Shown piece after piece: positions 48,752 through 62,400 of a stretch of 64,000 nt of DNA. The stretch covers positions 9,719,420 through 9,783,419 of the forward strand of contig CM050673.1 in assembly GCA_027574665.1 (NCBI GenBank). The letters are read 5' to 3'. The notes beneath the pieces were generated by a model, which had not been told where the DNA came from, did not search any database, and worked only from the letters and a program-made list of their open reading frames with translations. Within the stretch, counting starts at the first letter, position 1, and every line of letters starts with the position of its first letter. A program made the position numbers and the translations under genes. The stretch is from Rhynochetos jubatus. Lineage: Eukaryota; Chordata; Aves; Eurypygiformes; Rhynochetidae.

Positions 48752-50480
48752 GCTGTCATGGCCAGAACGCAGGGGGGGCGTGGCCGGAAACCGCGACCTG
48801 CCATTCTTAGGGTTAGGGCTAGGGTTAGCGTCTGGAGAACGAGAAAACGCCCAGGTCCAGGGATAGTTGGGATTGCAAAGGCCTGCCAAGAGCAGCACGA
48901 CACTGCACTGACATTGCTCCTACCGCAGCTGTCATAGCCAGAAAGCAGAGGGGGCGTGGCCGGAAACCGCGACCTGCCATTCCTAGGGTTAGGGCTAGGG
49001 TTAGCGTCTGGAGAACGAGAAATCCCCCAGGTCCAGGGATAGTTGGGATTGCAAAGGCCTGCCAAGAGCAGCACGACACTGCACTGACATTGCTCCTACC
49101 GCAGCTGTCATGGCCAGAACGCGGGGGGGGGCGTGGCCGGAAACTGCGACCTGCCATTCTTAGGGTTAGGGCTAGGGTTAGCGTCTGGAGAACGAGAAAG
49201 CGCCCAGGTCCAGGGATAGTTGGGATTGCAAAGGCCTGCCAAGAGTTGCACGACACTGCACTGACATTGCTAATACCGCAGCTGTCATGGCCAGAACACA
49301 GGGGAGGCGTGGCCGGAAACAGTGACCTGCCATTCTTAGGGTTAGGGCTAGGGTTAGCGTCTGGAGAACGAGAAAGCCCCCAGGTCCAGGGATAGTTGGG
49401 ATTGCAAAGGCCTGCCAAGAGCAGCACGACACTGCACTGACATTGCTCCTACCGCAGCTGTCATGGCCAGAACGCAGGGGGGGCGTGGCCGGAAACCGCA
49501 ACCTGCCATTCTTAGGGTTAGGGCTAGGGTTAGCGTCTGGAGAACGAGAAAACGCCCAGGTCCAGGGATAGTTGGGATTGCAAAGGCCTGCCAAGAGCAG
49601 CACGACACTGCACTGACATTGCTCCTACCGCAGCTGTCATGGCCAGAACGCAGGGGGGGCGTGGCCGGAAACCGCGACCTGCCATTCTTAGGGTTAGGGC
49701 TAGGGTTAGCGTCTGGAGAACGAGAAAGCGCCCAGGTCCAGGGATAGTTGGCATTGCAAAGGCCTGCCAAGAGCAGCACGACACTGCACTGACATTGCTC
49801 CTACCGCAGCTGTCATGGCCAGAACGCAGGGGGGGCGTGGCCGGAAACCGCGACCTGCCATTCTTAGGGTTAGGGCTAGGGTTAGTGTCTGGAGAACGAG
49901 AAAGCGCCCAGGTCCAGGGATAGTTGGGATTGCAAAGGCCTGCCAAGAGCAGCACGACACTGCACTGACATTGCTCCAACCGCAGCTGTCATGGCCAGAA
50001 CGGAGGGGGGGCGTGGCCGGAAACCGCGACCTGCCATTCTTAGGGTTAGGGCTAGGGTTAGCGTCTGGAGAACGAGAAAGCGCCCAGGTCCAGGGTTAGT
50101 TGGGATTGCAAAGGCCTGCCAAGAGCAGCACGACACTGCAGTGACATTGCTCCTACCGCAGCTGTCATGGCCAGAACGCAGGGGGGGCGTGGCCGGAAAC
50201 CGCGACCTGCCATTCTTAGGGTTAGGGCTAGAGTTAGCGTATGGAGAACGAGAAAGCGCCCAGGTCCAGTGATAGTTGGGATTGCAAAGGCCTTCCTAGA
50301 GCTGCATGACACTGCACTGACATTGCTCCTACCGCAGCTGTCATGGCCAGAACGCAGGGGGGGCGTGACCGGAAACCGCGACCTGCCATTCTTAGGGTTA
50401 GGGCTAGGGTTAGCGTCTGGAGAACGAGAAAGCGCCCAGGTCCAGGGATAGTTGGGATTGCAAAGGCCTGCCAAGAGCAG
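48752..50480 (+). repeat. Block of subfamily B units, first occurrence
   Basis: Units here mostly read CAGCTGTCATGGCCAGAAC, where subfamily A reads CATAGCCAGAAC, and many carry AAAGCGCCCAGG or AAAACGCCCAGG in place of AAAGCCCCCAGG. The ATGG opens a plus-strand frame of 94 codons per unit. Subfamily A flanks the block on both sides. The block matches 56490-58240 at an offset of about 7735 bases. Confidence 0.85.
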
Positions 50481-53421
50481 CACGACACTGCACTGACATT
50501 GCCCCTACGGCATCTGCCATAGCAAGAATGGGGGGGGGGCGTGGCCTGAAAAGGCGACCTGCCATTCTTAGGGTTAGGGCTAGGGTTAGCGTCTGGAGAA
50601 CGAGAAAGCCCCCAGGTCCAGGGATAGTTGGGATTGCAAAGGCCTGCCAAGAGCAGCACGACACTGCACTGACATTGCTCCTACCCCATCTGCCATAGCC
50701 AGAACGCAGGGGGAGCGTGGCCGGAGACCGCGACCTGCCATTCTTAGGGTTAGGGCTAGGGTTAGCATCTGGAGAACGAGAAAGCCCCCAGGTCCAGGGA
50801 GAGTTGGGATTGCAAAGGCCTGCCAAGAGCAGCACGACACTGCACTGACATTGCTCCTACGGCAGCTGTCATAGCCAGAACGCAGGGGGGGCGTGGCCTG
50901 AAAAGGCGACCTGCCATTCTTAGGGTTAGGGCTAGGGTTAGCGTCTGGAGAACGAGAAAGCCCCCAGGTCCAGGGATAGTTGGGATTGCAAAGGCCTGCC
51001 AAGAGCAGCACGACACTGCACTGACATTGCTCCTACGGCAGCTGTCATAGCCAGAAGGCAGGGGGGCCGTGGCCGGAAACCGCGACCTGCCATTTTTAGG
51101 GTTAGGGCTAGGGTTAGCGTCTGGAGAACGAGAAAGCCCCCAGGTCCAGGGAGAGTTGGGATTGCAAAGGCCTGCCAAGAGCAGCACGACACTGCACTGA
51201 CATTGCTCCTACCGCATCTGCCATAGCCAGAACGCAGGGGGGGCGTGGCCAGAACCCGCGACCTGCCATTCTTAGGGTTAGGGCTAGGGTTAGCGTCTGG
51301 AGAACGAGAAAGCCCCCAGGTCCAGGGAGAGTTGGGATTGCAAAGGCCTGCCAAGAGCAGCACGACACTGCACTGACATTGCTCCTACCGCATCTGCCAT
51401 AGCCAGAACGCAGGGGGGGCGTGGCCAGAAACCGCGACCTGCCATTCTTAGGGTTAGGGCTAGGGTTAGCGTCTGGAGAACGAGAAAGCCCCCAGGTCCA
51501 GGGAGAGTGGGGATTGCAAAGGCCTGCCAAGAGCAGCACGACACTGCACTGACATTGCTCCTACCGCATCTGCCATAGCCAGAACGCAGGGGGGGCGTGG
51601 CCGGAAACCGCGACCTGCCATTTTTAGAGTTAGGGCTAGGGTTAGCGTCTGGAGAACGAGAAAGCCCCCAGGTCCAGGGAGAGTTGGGATTGCAAAGGCC
51701 TGCCAAGAGCAGCACGACACTGCACTGACATTGCCCCAACGGCATCTGCCATAGACAGAACGTGGGGGGGGGGTGGCCGGGAACCTTGATCTGCCATTCT
51801 TAGGGTTAGGGCTAGGGTTAGCGTTTGGAGAACGAGAAAGCCCCCAGGTCCAGGGTTAGTTGGGATTGCAAAGGCCTGCCAAGAGCAGCACGACACTGCA
51901 CTGACATTGCCCCAACGGCATCTGCCATAGTCAGAACGCAGGGGGGGCGTGGCCGGAAACCGCGACCTGCCATTCTTAGGGTTAGGGCTAGGGTTAGCGT
52001 CTGGAGAACGAGAAAGCCCCCAGGTCCAGGGATAGTTGGGATTGCAAAGGCCTGCCAAGAGCAGCACGACACCGCACTGACATTGCTCCTACCTCAGCTG
52101 TCATAGCCAGAACGCAGGGGGGGCGTGGCCGGAAACGGCGACCTGCCATTCTTAGGGTTAGGGCTAGGGTTAGCGTCTGGAGAACGAGAAAGCGCCCAGG
52201 TCCAGGGAGAGTTGGGATTGCAAAGGCCTGCCAAGAGCAGCACGACACTGCACTGACATTGCTCCTCCCGCATCTGCCATAGGCAGAACGCAGGTAGGGT
52301 GTGGCCGGAAACGGCGACCTGCCGTTCTTAGGTTTAGGGCTAGGGTTAGCGTCTGGAGAACGAGAAAGCCCCCAGGTCCAGGGAGAGTTGGGATTGCAAA
52401 GGCCTGCCAAGAGCAGCACGACACTGCACTGACATTGCTCCTCCCGCAGCTCTCATAGCCAGAACGCAGGGGGGGCTTGGCCGGAAACCGCGACCTGCCA
52501 TTCTTAGGGTTAGGGCTAGGGTTAGCGTCTGGAGAACAAGAAAGCCCCCAGGTCCAGGGATAGTTGGGTTTGCAAAGGCCTGCCAAGAGCAGCACGACAC
52601 TGCACTGACATTGCCCCTACGGCATCTGCCATAGCCAGAACGTGGGGGGGGCGTGGCCTGAAAAGCGACCTGCCATTCTTAGGGTTAGGGCTAGGGTTAG
52701 CATCTGGAGAACGAGAAAGCCCCCAGGTCCAGGGATAGTTGGGATTGCAAAGGCCTGCCAAGAGCAGCACGACACTGCACTGACATTGCTCCTACCGCAT
52801 CTGCCATAGCCAGAACGCAGAGGGGGCATGGCCAGAAACCGTGACCTGCCATTCTTAGGGTTAGGGCTAGGGTTAGCGTCTGGAGAACGAGAAAGCCCCC
52901 AGGTCCAGGGAGAGTTGGCATTGCAAAGGCCTGCCAAGAGCAGCACGACACTGCACTGACATTGCTCCTACCGCAGCTGTCATGGCCAGAACGCAGGGGG
53001 GGCGTGGCCGGAAATGGCGACCTGCCATTCGTAGGGTTAGGGCTAGGGTTAGCGTCTGGAGAACGAGAAAGCCCCCAGGTCCAGGGAGAGTTGGGATTGC
53101 AAAGGCCTGCCAAGAGCAGCACGACACTGCACTGACATTGCTCCTACGGCATCTGCCATAGCCAGAACGCAGGGGGGGCGTGGCCGGAAACCGCGACCTG
53201 CCGTTCTTAGGTTTAGGGCTAGGGTTAGCGTCTGGAGAACGAGAAAGCCCCCAGGTCCAGGGAGAGTTGGGATTGCAAAGGCCTGCCAAGAGCAGCACGA
53301 CACAGCACTGACATTGCTCCTCCCGCAGCTGTCATAGGCAGAACGCAGGGGGGGCGTGGCCGGGAACCGCGACCTGCCATTCTTAGGGTTAGGGCTAGGG
53401 TTAGCGTCTGGAGAATGAGAA

Positions 53422-53453
53422 TGCAATCCCAACTATCCCTGGACCTGGGGACT
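53422..53453 (-). repeat. Micro-inversion in satellite unit (8 of 8)
   Basis: The same inversion with one change near its end (GGGGACT). Preceded by GGAGAATGAGAA as in copy 5. Confidence 0.96.
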
Positions 53454-54635
53454 AAGGCCTGCCAAGAGCAGCACGACACAGCACTGACATTGCTCCTACC
53501 GCATCTGTCATAGCCAGAACGCAGGGGGGGCGTGGCCGGAAACGGCGACCTGCCATTATAGGGTTAGGGCTAGGGTTAGCGTCTGGAGAACGAGAAAGCC
53601 CCCAGGTCCAGGGATAGTTGGGATTGCAAAGGCTTGCCAAGAGCAGCACGACACTGCACTGACATTGCTCCTCCCGCAGCTCTCATAGCAAGAACGCCGG
53701 GGGGGCATGGCTGGAAACCGCGACCTGCCATTCTTAGGGTTAGGGCTGGGGTTAGCGTCTGGAGAACGAGAAAGCCCCCAGGTCCAGGGATAGTTGGGTT
53801 TGCAAAGGCCTGCCAAGAGCAGCACGACACTGCACTGACATTGCTCCTACCGCATCTGCCATAGCCAGAACGTGGGGGGGGCGTGGACTGAAAAGCGACC
53901 TGCCATTCTTAGGGTTAGGGCTAGGGTTAGCATCTGGAGAACGAGAAAGCCCCCAGGTCCAGGGAGAGTTGGGATTGCAAAGGCCTGCCAAGAGCAGCAC
54001 GACACTGCACTGACATTGCTCCTACCGCAGCTGTCATAGCCAGAACGCAGGGGGGGCGTGGCCGGAAACCGCGACCTGCCATTCTTAGGGTTAGGGCTAG
54101 GGTTAGCGTCTGGAGAACGAGAAAGCCCCCAGGTCCAGGGATAGTTGGGATTGCAAAGGCTTGCCAAGAGCAGCACGACACTGCACTGACATTGCTCCTC
54201 CTGCAGCTGTAATAGCCAGAAGGCTGGGGGGGCGTGGCCGGAACCCGCGACCTGCCATTCTTAGGGTTAGGGCTAGGGTTAGCGTCTGGAGAACGAGAAA
54301 GCCCCCAGGTCCAGGGATAGTTGGGATTGCAAAGGCCTGCCAAGAGCAGCACGACACTGCACTGACATTGCTCCTAACGCATCTGCCATAGCCAGAACGC
54401 AGGTGGGGCGTGGCCAGAAACGGCGACCTGCCATTCTTAGGGTTAGGGCTAGGGTTAGCATCTGGAGAACGAGAAAGCCCCCAGGTCCAGGGATAGTTGG
54501 GATTGTAAAGGCCTGCCAAGAGCAGCACGACACTGCACTGACATTGCTCCTCCCGCAGCTCTCATAGCCAGAACGCAGGGGGGGCGTGGCCGGAAACCGT
54601 GACCTGCCATTCTTAGGGTTAGGGCTAGGGTTAGC

Positions 54636-54650
54636 GTCTGGATTAGCCCC
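54636..54650 (+). repeat. Small deletion variant of the 176-bp unit (4 of 4)
   Basis: Same deletion junction, in the single copy of that block within the second half of the 11-kb duplication. Confidence 0.9.
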
Positions 54651-56479
54651 CAGGTCCAGGGAGAGTTGGGATTGCAAAGGCCTGCCAAGAGCAGCACGAC
54701 ACTGCACTGACATTGCTCCTACATCAGCTCTCATAGCCAGAACGCAGGGGGGGCGTGGCCGGAAAGCGCGACCTGCCATTCTTAGGGTTAGGGCTAGGGT
54801 TAGCGTCTGGAGAACGAGAAAGCCCCCAGGTCCAGGGATAGTTGGGATTGCAAAGGCCTGCCAAGAGCAGCACGACACTGCACTGACATTACTCCTAACT
54901 CAGCTGTCATAGCCAGAATGCAGGGGGGGCGTGGCCGGAAACCGCGACCTGCCATTCTTAGGGTTAGGGCTAGGGTTAGCGTCTGGAGAACAAGAAAGCC
55001 CCCAGGTCCAGGGATAGTTGGGATTGCAAAGGCCTGCCAAGAGCAGCACGACACTGCACTGACATTGCTCCTAACGCATCTGCCATAGCCAGAACGCAGG
55101 GGGGGCGTGGCCGGAAACGGCGACCTGCCATTCTTAGGGTTAGGGCTAGGGTTAGCGTCTGGAGAACGAGAAAGCGCCCAGGTCCAGGGATAGTTGGGAT
55201 TGCAAAGGCCTGCCAAGAGCAGCATGACACTGCACTGACATTGGTCCTACTGCAGCTGTCATAGCCAGAAGGCAGGGGGGCCGTGGCTGGAAACCGCGAC
55301 CTGCCATTCTTAGGGTTAGGGCTAGGGTTAGCATCTGGAGAACGAGAAAGCCCCCAGGTCCAGGGAGAGTCGGGATTGCAAAGGCCTGCCAAGAGCAGCA
55401 CGACACTGCGCTGACATTGCTCCTCCCGCAGCTGTCATAGGCAGAACGCAGGGGGGGCGTGGCTTGAAACTGTGACCTGCCATTCTTAGGGTTAGGGCTA
55501 GGGTTAGCGTCTGGAGAATGAGAAAGCCCCCAGGTCCAGGGATAGTTGGGATTGCAAAGGCCTGCCAAGAGCAGCACGACACAGCACTGACATTGCTCCT
55601 ACCGCATCTGCCATAGCCAGAACGCAGGGGGGGCGTGGCCGGAAACGGCGACCTGCCATTCTTAGGGTTAGGGCTAGGGTTAGCGTCTGGAGAACGAGAA
55701 AGCGCCCAGGTCCAGGGATAGTTGGGATTGCAAAGGCTTGCCAAGAGCAGCACGACACTGCACTGACATTGCTCCTCCCGCAGCTCTCATAGCCAGAACG
55801 CAGGGGGGGCGTGGCCGGAAACCGCGACCTGCCATTCTTAGGGTTAGGGCTAGGGTTAGCGTCTGGAGAACAAGAAAGCCCCCAGGTCCAGGGATAGTTG
55901 GGATTGCAAAGGCCTGCCAAGAGCAGCACGACACTGCACTGACATTGCTCCTCACGCATCTGCCATAGCCAGAACGCAGGTGGGGCGTGGCCAGAAACGG
56001 CGACCTGCCATTCTTAGGGTTAGGGCTAGGGTTAGCATCTGGAGAACGAGAAAGCCCCCAGGTCCAGGGATAGTTGGGATTGTAAAGGCCTGCCAAGAGC
56101 AGCACGACACTGCACTGACATTGCTCCTCCCGCAGCTCTCATAGCCAGAACGCAGGGGGGGCGTGGCCGGAAACCGCGACCTGCCATTCTTAGGGTTAGG
56201 GCTAGGGTTAGCGTCTGGAGAACGAGAAAGCCCCCAGGTCCAGGGATAGTTGGGATTGCAAAGGCTTGCCAAGAGCAGCACGACACTGCACTGACATTGC
56301 TCCTCCCGCAGCTCTCATAGCCAGAACGCAGGGGGGGCGTGGCCGGAAACCGCGACCTGCCATTCTTAGGGTTAGGGCTAGGGTTAGCGTCTGGAGAACA
56401 AGAAAGCCCCCAGGTCCAGGGATAGTTGGGATTGCAAAGGCCTGCCAAGAGCAGCACGACACTGCACTGACATTGCTCC

Positions 56480-59400
56480 TACCGCAGCTGTCATGGCCAG
56501 AACGCAGGGGGGGCGTGGCCGGAAACCGCGACCTGCCATTCTTAGGGTTAGGGCTAGGGTTAGCGTCTGGAGAACGAGAAAACGCCCAGGTCCAGGGATA
56601 GTTGGGATTGCAAAGGCCTGCCAAGAGCAGCACGACACTGCACTGACATTGCTCCTACCGCAGCTGTCATAGCCAGAAAGCAGAGGGGGCGTGGCCGGAA
56701 ACCGCGACCTGCCATTCCTAGGGTTAGGGCTAGGGTTAGCGTCTGGAGAACGAGAAATCCCCCAGGTCCAGGGATAGTTGGGATTGCAAAGGCCTGCCAA
56801 GAGCAGCACGACACTGCACTGACATTGCTCCTACCGCAGCTGTCATGGCCAGAACGCAGGGGGGGCGTGGCCGGAAACTGCGACCTGCCATTCTTAGGGT
56901 TAGGGCTAGGGTTAGCGTCTGGAGAACGAGAAAGCGCCCAGGTCCAGGGATAGTTGGCATTGCAAAGGCCTGCCAAGAGTTGCACGACACTGCACTGACA
57001 TTGCTAATACCGCAGCTGTCATGGCCAGAACACAGGGGGGGCGTGGCCGGAAACAGTGACCTGCCATTCTTAGGGTTAGGGCTAGGGTTAGCGTCTGGAG
57101 AACGAGAAAGCGCCCAGGTCCAGGGATAGTTGGGATTGCAAAGGCCTGCCAAGAGCAGCACGACACTGCACTGACATTGCTCCTACCGCAGCTGTCATGG
57201 CCAGAACGCAGGGGGGGCGTGGCCGGAAACCGCAACCTGCCATTCTTAGGGTTAGGGCTAGGGTTAGCGTCTGGAGAACGAGAAAGCGCCCAGGTCCAGG
57301 GATAGTTGGGATTGCAAAGGCCTGCCAAGAGCAGCACGACACTGCACTGACATTGCTCCTACCGCAGCTGTCATGGCCAGAACGCAGGGGGGGCGTGGCC
57401 GGAAACCGCGACCTGCCATTCTTAGGGTTAGGGCTAGGGTTAGCGTCTGGAGAACGAGAAAGCGCCCAGGTCCAGGGATAGTTGGCATTGCAAAGGCCTG
57501 CCAAGAGCAGCACGACACTGCACTGACATTGCTCCTACCGCAGCTGTCATGGCCAGAACGCAGGGGGGGCGTGGCCGGAAACCGCGACCTGCCATTCTTA
57601 GGGTTAGGGCTAGGGTTAGTGTCTGGAGAACGAGAAAGCGCCCAGGTCCAGGGATAGTTGGGATTGCAAAGGCCTGCCAAGAGCAGCACGACACTGCACT
57701 GACATTGCTCCAACCGCAGCTGTCATGGCCAGAACGCAGGGGGGGCGTGGCCGGAAACCGCGACCTGCCATTCTTAGGGTTAGGGCTAGGGTTAGCGTCT
57801 GGAGAACGAGAAAGCGCCCAGGTCCAGGGTTAGTTGGGATTGCAAAGGCCTGCCAAGAGCAGCACGACACTGCAGTGACATTGCTCCTACCGCAGCTGTC
57901 ATGGCCAGAACGCAGGGGGGGCGTGGCCGGAAACCGCGACCTGCCATTCTTAGGGTTAGGGCTAGAGTTAGCGTATGGAGAACGAGAAAGCGCCCAGGTC
58001 CAGTGATAGTTGGGATTGCAAAGGCCTTCCTAGAGCTGCATGACACTGCACTGACATTGCTCCTACCGCAGCTGTCATGGCCAGAACGCAGGGGGGGCGT
58101 GGCCGGAAACCGCGACCTGCCATTCTTAGGGTTAGGGCTAGGGTTAGTGTCTGGAGAACGAGAAAGCGCCCAGGTCCAGGGATAGTTGGGATTGCAAAGG
58201 CCTGCCAAGAGCAGCACGACACTGCACTGACATTGCTCCAACCGCAGCTGTCATGGCCAGAACGCAGGGGGGGCGTGGCCGGAAACCGCGACCTGCCATT
58301 CTTAGGGTTAGGGCTAGGGTTAGCGTCTGGAGAACGAGAAAGCGCCCAGGTCCAGGGTTAGTTGGGATTGCAAAGGCCTGCCAAGAGCAGCACGACACTG
58401 CAGTGACATTGCTCCTACCGCAGCTGTCATGGCCAGAACGCAGGGGGGGCGTGGCCGGAAACCGCGACCTGCCATTCTTAGGGTTAGGGCTAGGGTTAGC
58501 GTCTGGAGAACGAGAAAGCGCCCAGGTCCAGGGTTAGTTGGGATTGCAAAGGCCTGCCAAGAGCAGCACGACACTGCAGTGACATTGCTCCTACCGCAGC
58601 TGTCATGGCCAGAACGCAGGGGGGGCGTGGCCGGAAACCGCGACCTGCCATTCTTAGGGTTAGGGCTAGAGTTAGCGTATGGAGAACGAGAAAGCGCCCA
58701 GGTCCAGTGATAGTTGGGATTGCAAAGGCCTTCCTAGAGCTGCATGACACTGCACTGACATTGCTCCTACCGCAGCTGTCATGGCCAGAACGCAGGGGGG
58801 GCGTGGCCGGAAACCGCGACCTGCCATTCTTAGGGTTAGGGCTAGGGTTAGCGTCTGGAGAACGAGAAAGCGCCCAGGTCCAGGGATAGTTGGGATTGCA
58901 AAGGCCTGCCAAGAGCAGCATGACACTGCACTGACATTGCTCCTACCGCAGCTGTCATGGCCAGAACGCAGGGGGGGCGTGGCCGGAAACCGCGACCTGC
59001 CATTCTTAGGGTTAGGGCTAGGGTTAGCGTCTGGAGAACGAGAAAGCCCCCAGGTCCAGGGATAGTTGGGATTGCAAAGGCCTGCCAAGAGCAGCACGAC
59101 ACTGCACTGACATTGCTCCTAACGCAGCTGTCATGGCCAGAACGCAGGTGGGGCGTGGCCGGAAACCGCGACCTGCCATTCTTAGGGTTAGGGCTAGGGT
59201 TAGCGTCTGGAGAACGAGAAAACGCCCAGGTCCAGGGATAGTTGGGATTGCAAAGGCCTGCCAAGAGCAGCACGACACTGCACTGACATTGCTCCTACCG
59301 CAGCTGTCATGGCCAGAACGCAGGGGGGGCGTGGCCGGAAACCGCGACCTGCCATTCTTAGGGTTAGGGCTAGGGTTAGCGTCTGGAGAACGAGAAAGCG

Positions 59401-62400
59401 CCCAGGTCCAGGGATAGTTGGGATTGCAAAGGCCTGCCAAGAGCAGCACGACACTGCACTGACATTGCTCCTACCGCAGCTGTCATGGCCAGAACGCAGG
59501 GGGGGCGTGGCCGGAAACCGCGACCTGCCATTCTTAGGGTTAGGGCTAGGGTTAGCGTCTGGAGAACGAGAAAACGCCCAGGTCCAGGGATAGTTGGGAT
59601 TGCAAAGGCCTGCCAAGAGCAGCACGACACTGCACTGACATTGCTCCTACCGCAGCTGTCATGGCCAGAACGCAGGGGGGGCGTGGCCGGAAACCGCGAC
59701 CTGCCATTCTTAGGGTTAGGGCTAGGGTTAGCGTCTGGAGAACGAGAAAGCGCCCAGGTCCAGGGATAGTCGGCATTGCAAAGGCCTGCCAAGAGTTGCA
59801 CGACACTGCACTGACATTGCTCCTACCACAGCTGTCATGGCCAGAACACAGGGGGGGCGTGGCCGGAAACAGTGACCTGCCATTCTTAGGGTTAGGGCTA
59901 GGGTTAGCGTCTGGAGAACGAGAAAACGCCCAGGTCCAGGGATAGTTGGGATTGCAAAGGCCTGCCAAGAGCAGCACGACACTGCACTGACATTGCTCCT
60001 ACCGCAGCTGTCATGGCCAGAACGCAGGGGGGGCGTGGCCGGAAACCGCGACCTGCCATTCTTAGGGTTAGGGCTAGGGTTAGCGTCTGGAGAACGAGAA
60101 AGCGCACAGGTCCAGGGATAGTTGGGATTGCAAAGGCCTGCCAAGAGCAGCACGACACTGCACTGACATTGCTCCTACTGCAGCTGTCATGGCCAGAACG
60201 CAGGGGGGGCGTGGCCGGAAACTGCAACCTGCCATTCTTAGGGTTAGGGCTAGGGTTAGCGTCTGGAGAACGAGAAAGCGCCCAGGTCCAGGGAGAGTTG
60301 GGATTGCAAAGGCCTGCCAAGAGCTGCACGACACTGCACTGACATTGCTCCTACCGCAGCTGTCATGGCCAGAAGGCAGGGGGGGCGTGGCCTGAAACCG
60401 CGACCTGCCATTCTTAGGGTTAGGGCTAGGGTTAGCGTCTGGAGAACGAGAAAGCGCCCAGGTCCAGGGTTAGTTGGGATTGCAAAGGCCTGCCAAGAGC
60501 TGCACGACACTGCACTGACATTGCTCCTACCGCAGCTGTCATGGCCAGAACGCAGGGGGGGCGTGGCCGGAAACCGCAACCTGCCATTCTTAGGGTTAGG
60601 GCTAGGGTTAGCGTCTGGAGAACGAGAAAGCGCCAAGGTCCAGGGATAGTTGGGATTGCAAAGGCCTGCCAAGAGCAGCACGACACTGCACTGACATTGC
60701 TCCTACCGCAGCTGTCATGGCCAGAACGCAGGGGGGGCGTGGCCGGAAACCGCGACCTGCCATTCTTAGGGTTAGGGCTAGGGTTAGCGTCTGGAGAACG
60801 AGAAAGCGCCCAGGTCCAGTGATAGTTGGCATTGCAAAGGCCTTCCTAGAGCTGCACGACACTGCACTGACATTGCTCCTACCGCAGCTGTCATGGCCAG
60901 AATGCAGGGGGGGCGTGACCGGAAACCGCGACCTGCCATTGTTAGGGTTACGGCTAGGGTTCGCGTCTGGAGAACGAGAAAACGCCCAGGTCCAGGGATA
61001 GTTGGGATTGCAAAGGCCTGCCAAGAGCAGCACGACACTGCATTGACATTGCTCCTACCGCAGCTGTCATGGCAAGAACGCAGGGGGGGCGTGGCCGGAA
61101 ACCGCGACCTGCCATTCTTAGGGTTAGGGCTAGGGTTAGCGTCTGGAGAACGAGAAAGCGCCCAGGTCCAGGGATAGTTGGGATTGCAAAGGCCTTCCTA
61201 GAGCTGCATGACACTGCACTGACATTGCTCCTACCGCAGCTGTCATGGCCAGAACGCAGGGGGGGCGTGACCGGAAACCGCGACCTGCCATTCTTAGGGT
61301 TAGGGCTAGGGTTAGCGTCTGGAGAACGAGAAAGCGCCCAGGTCCAGGGATAGTTGGGATTGCAAAGGCCTGCCAAGAGCAGCATGACACTGCACTGACA
61401 TTGCTCCTACCGCAGCTGTCATGGCCAGAACGCAGGGGGGGCGTGGCCGGAAACCGCGACCTGCCATTCTTAGGGTTAGGGCTAGGGTTAGCGTCTGGAG
61501 AACGAGAAAGCGCCCAGGTCCAGGGATAGTTGGGATTGCAAAGGCCTGCCAAGAGCAGCACGACACTGCACTGACATTGCTCCTAACGCAGCTGTCATGG
61601 CCAGAACGCAGGTGGGGCGTGGCCGGAAACCGCGACCTGCCATTCTTAGGGTTAGGGCTAGGGTTAGCGTCTGGAGAACGAGAAAACGCCCAGGTCCAGG
61701 GATAGTTGGGATTGCAAAGGCCTGCCAAGAGCAGCACGACACTGCACTGACATTGCTCCTAACGCAGCTGTCATGGCCAGAACGCAGGGGGGGCGTGGCC
61801 GGAAACCGCGACCTGCCATTCTTAGGGTTAGGGCTAGGGTTAGCGTCTGGAGAACGAGAAAGCGCCCAGGTCCAGGGATAGTTGGGATTGCAAAGGCCTG
61901 CCAAGAGCAGCACGACACTGCACTGACATTGCTCCTACCGCAGCTGTCATGGCCAGAACGCAGGGGGGGCGTGGCCGGAAACCGCGACCTGCCATTCTTA
62001 GGGTTAGGGCTAGGGTTAGCGTCTGGAGAACGAGAAAACGCCCAGGTCCAGGGATAGTTGGGATTGCAAAGGCCTGCCAAGAGCAGCACGACACTGCACT
62101 GACATTGCTCCTACCGCAGCTGTCATGGCCAGAACGCAGGGGGGGCGTGGCCGGAAACCGCGACCTGCCATTCTTAGGGTTAGGGCTAGGGTTAGCGTCT
62201 GGAGAACGAGAAAGCGCCCAGGTCCAGGGATAGTTGGGATTGCAAAGGCCTGCCAAGAGTTGCACGACACTGCACTGACATTGCTCCTACCACAGCTGTC
62301 ATGGCCAGAACACAGGGGGGGCGTGGCCGGAAACAGTTACCTGCCATTCTTAGGGTTAGGGCTAGGGTTAGCGTCTGGAGAACGAGAAAACGCCCAGGTC

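Larger units (their letters stand above)
39200..50450 (+). repeat. First copy of an approximately 11-kb tandem-duplicated satellite block
   Basis: Distinctive variant units recur in the same order in 50450-58240. Offsets are about 11064 bases (for example 40578 to 51642), then 11767 (41685 to 53452, 42160 to 53927), then 7910 (46545 to 54455) and 7735 (48649 to 56384). The drop in offset shows that the second copy lacks about 3.9 kb, which corresponds to two of the three repeats of an internal multi-unit block at 42.5-47.8 kb. Confidence 0.75.
50450..58240 (+). repeat. Second copy of the tandem-duplicated satellite block (internally shorter)
   Basis: It begins at the abrupt change from subfamily B back to A units near 50480 and ends within the second B block. 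Micro-inverted, deleted and ATTATAGGG variants (41790 and 53557) occur in the same relative order as in the first copy. Confidence 0.75.
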
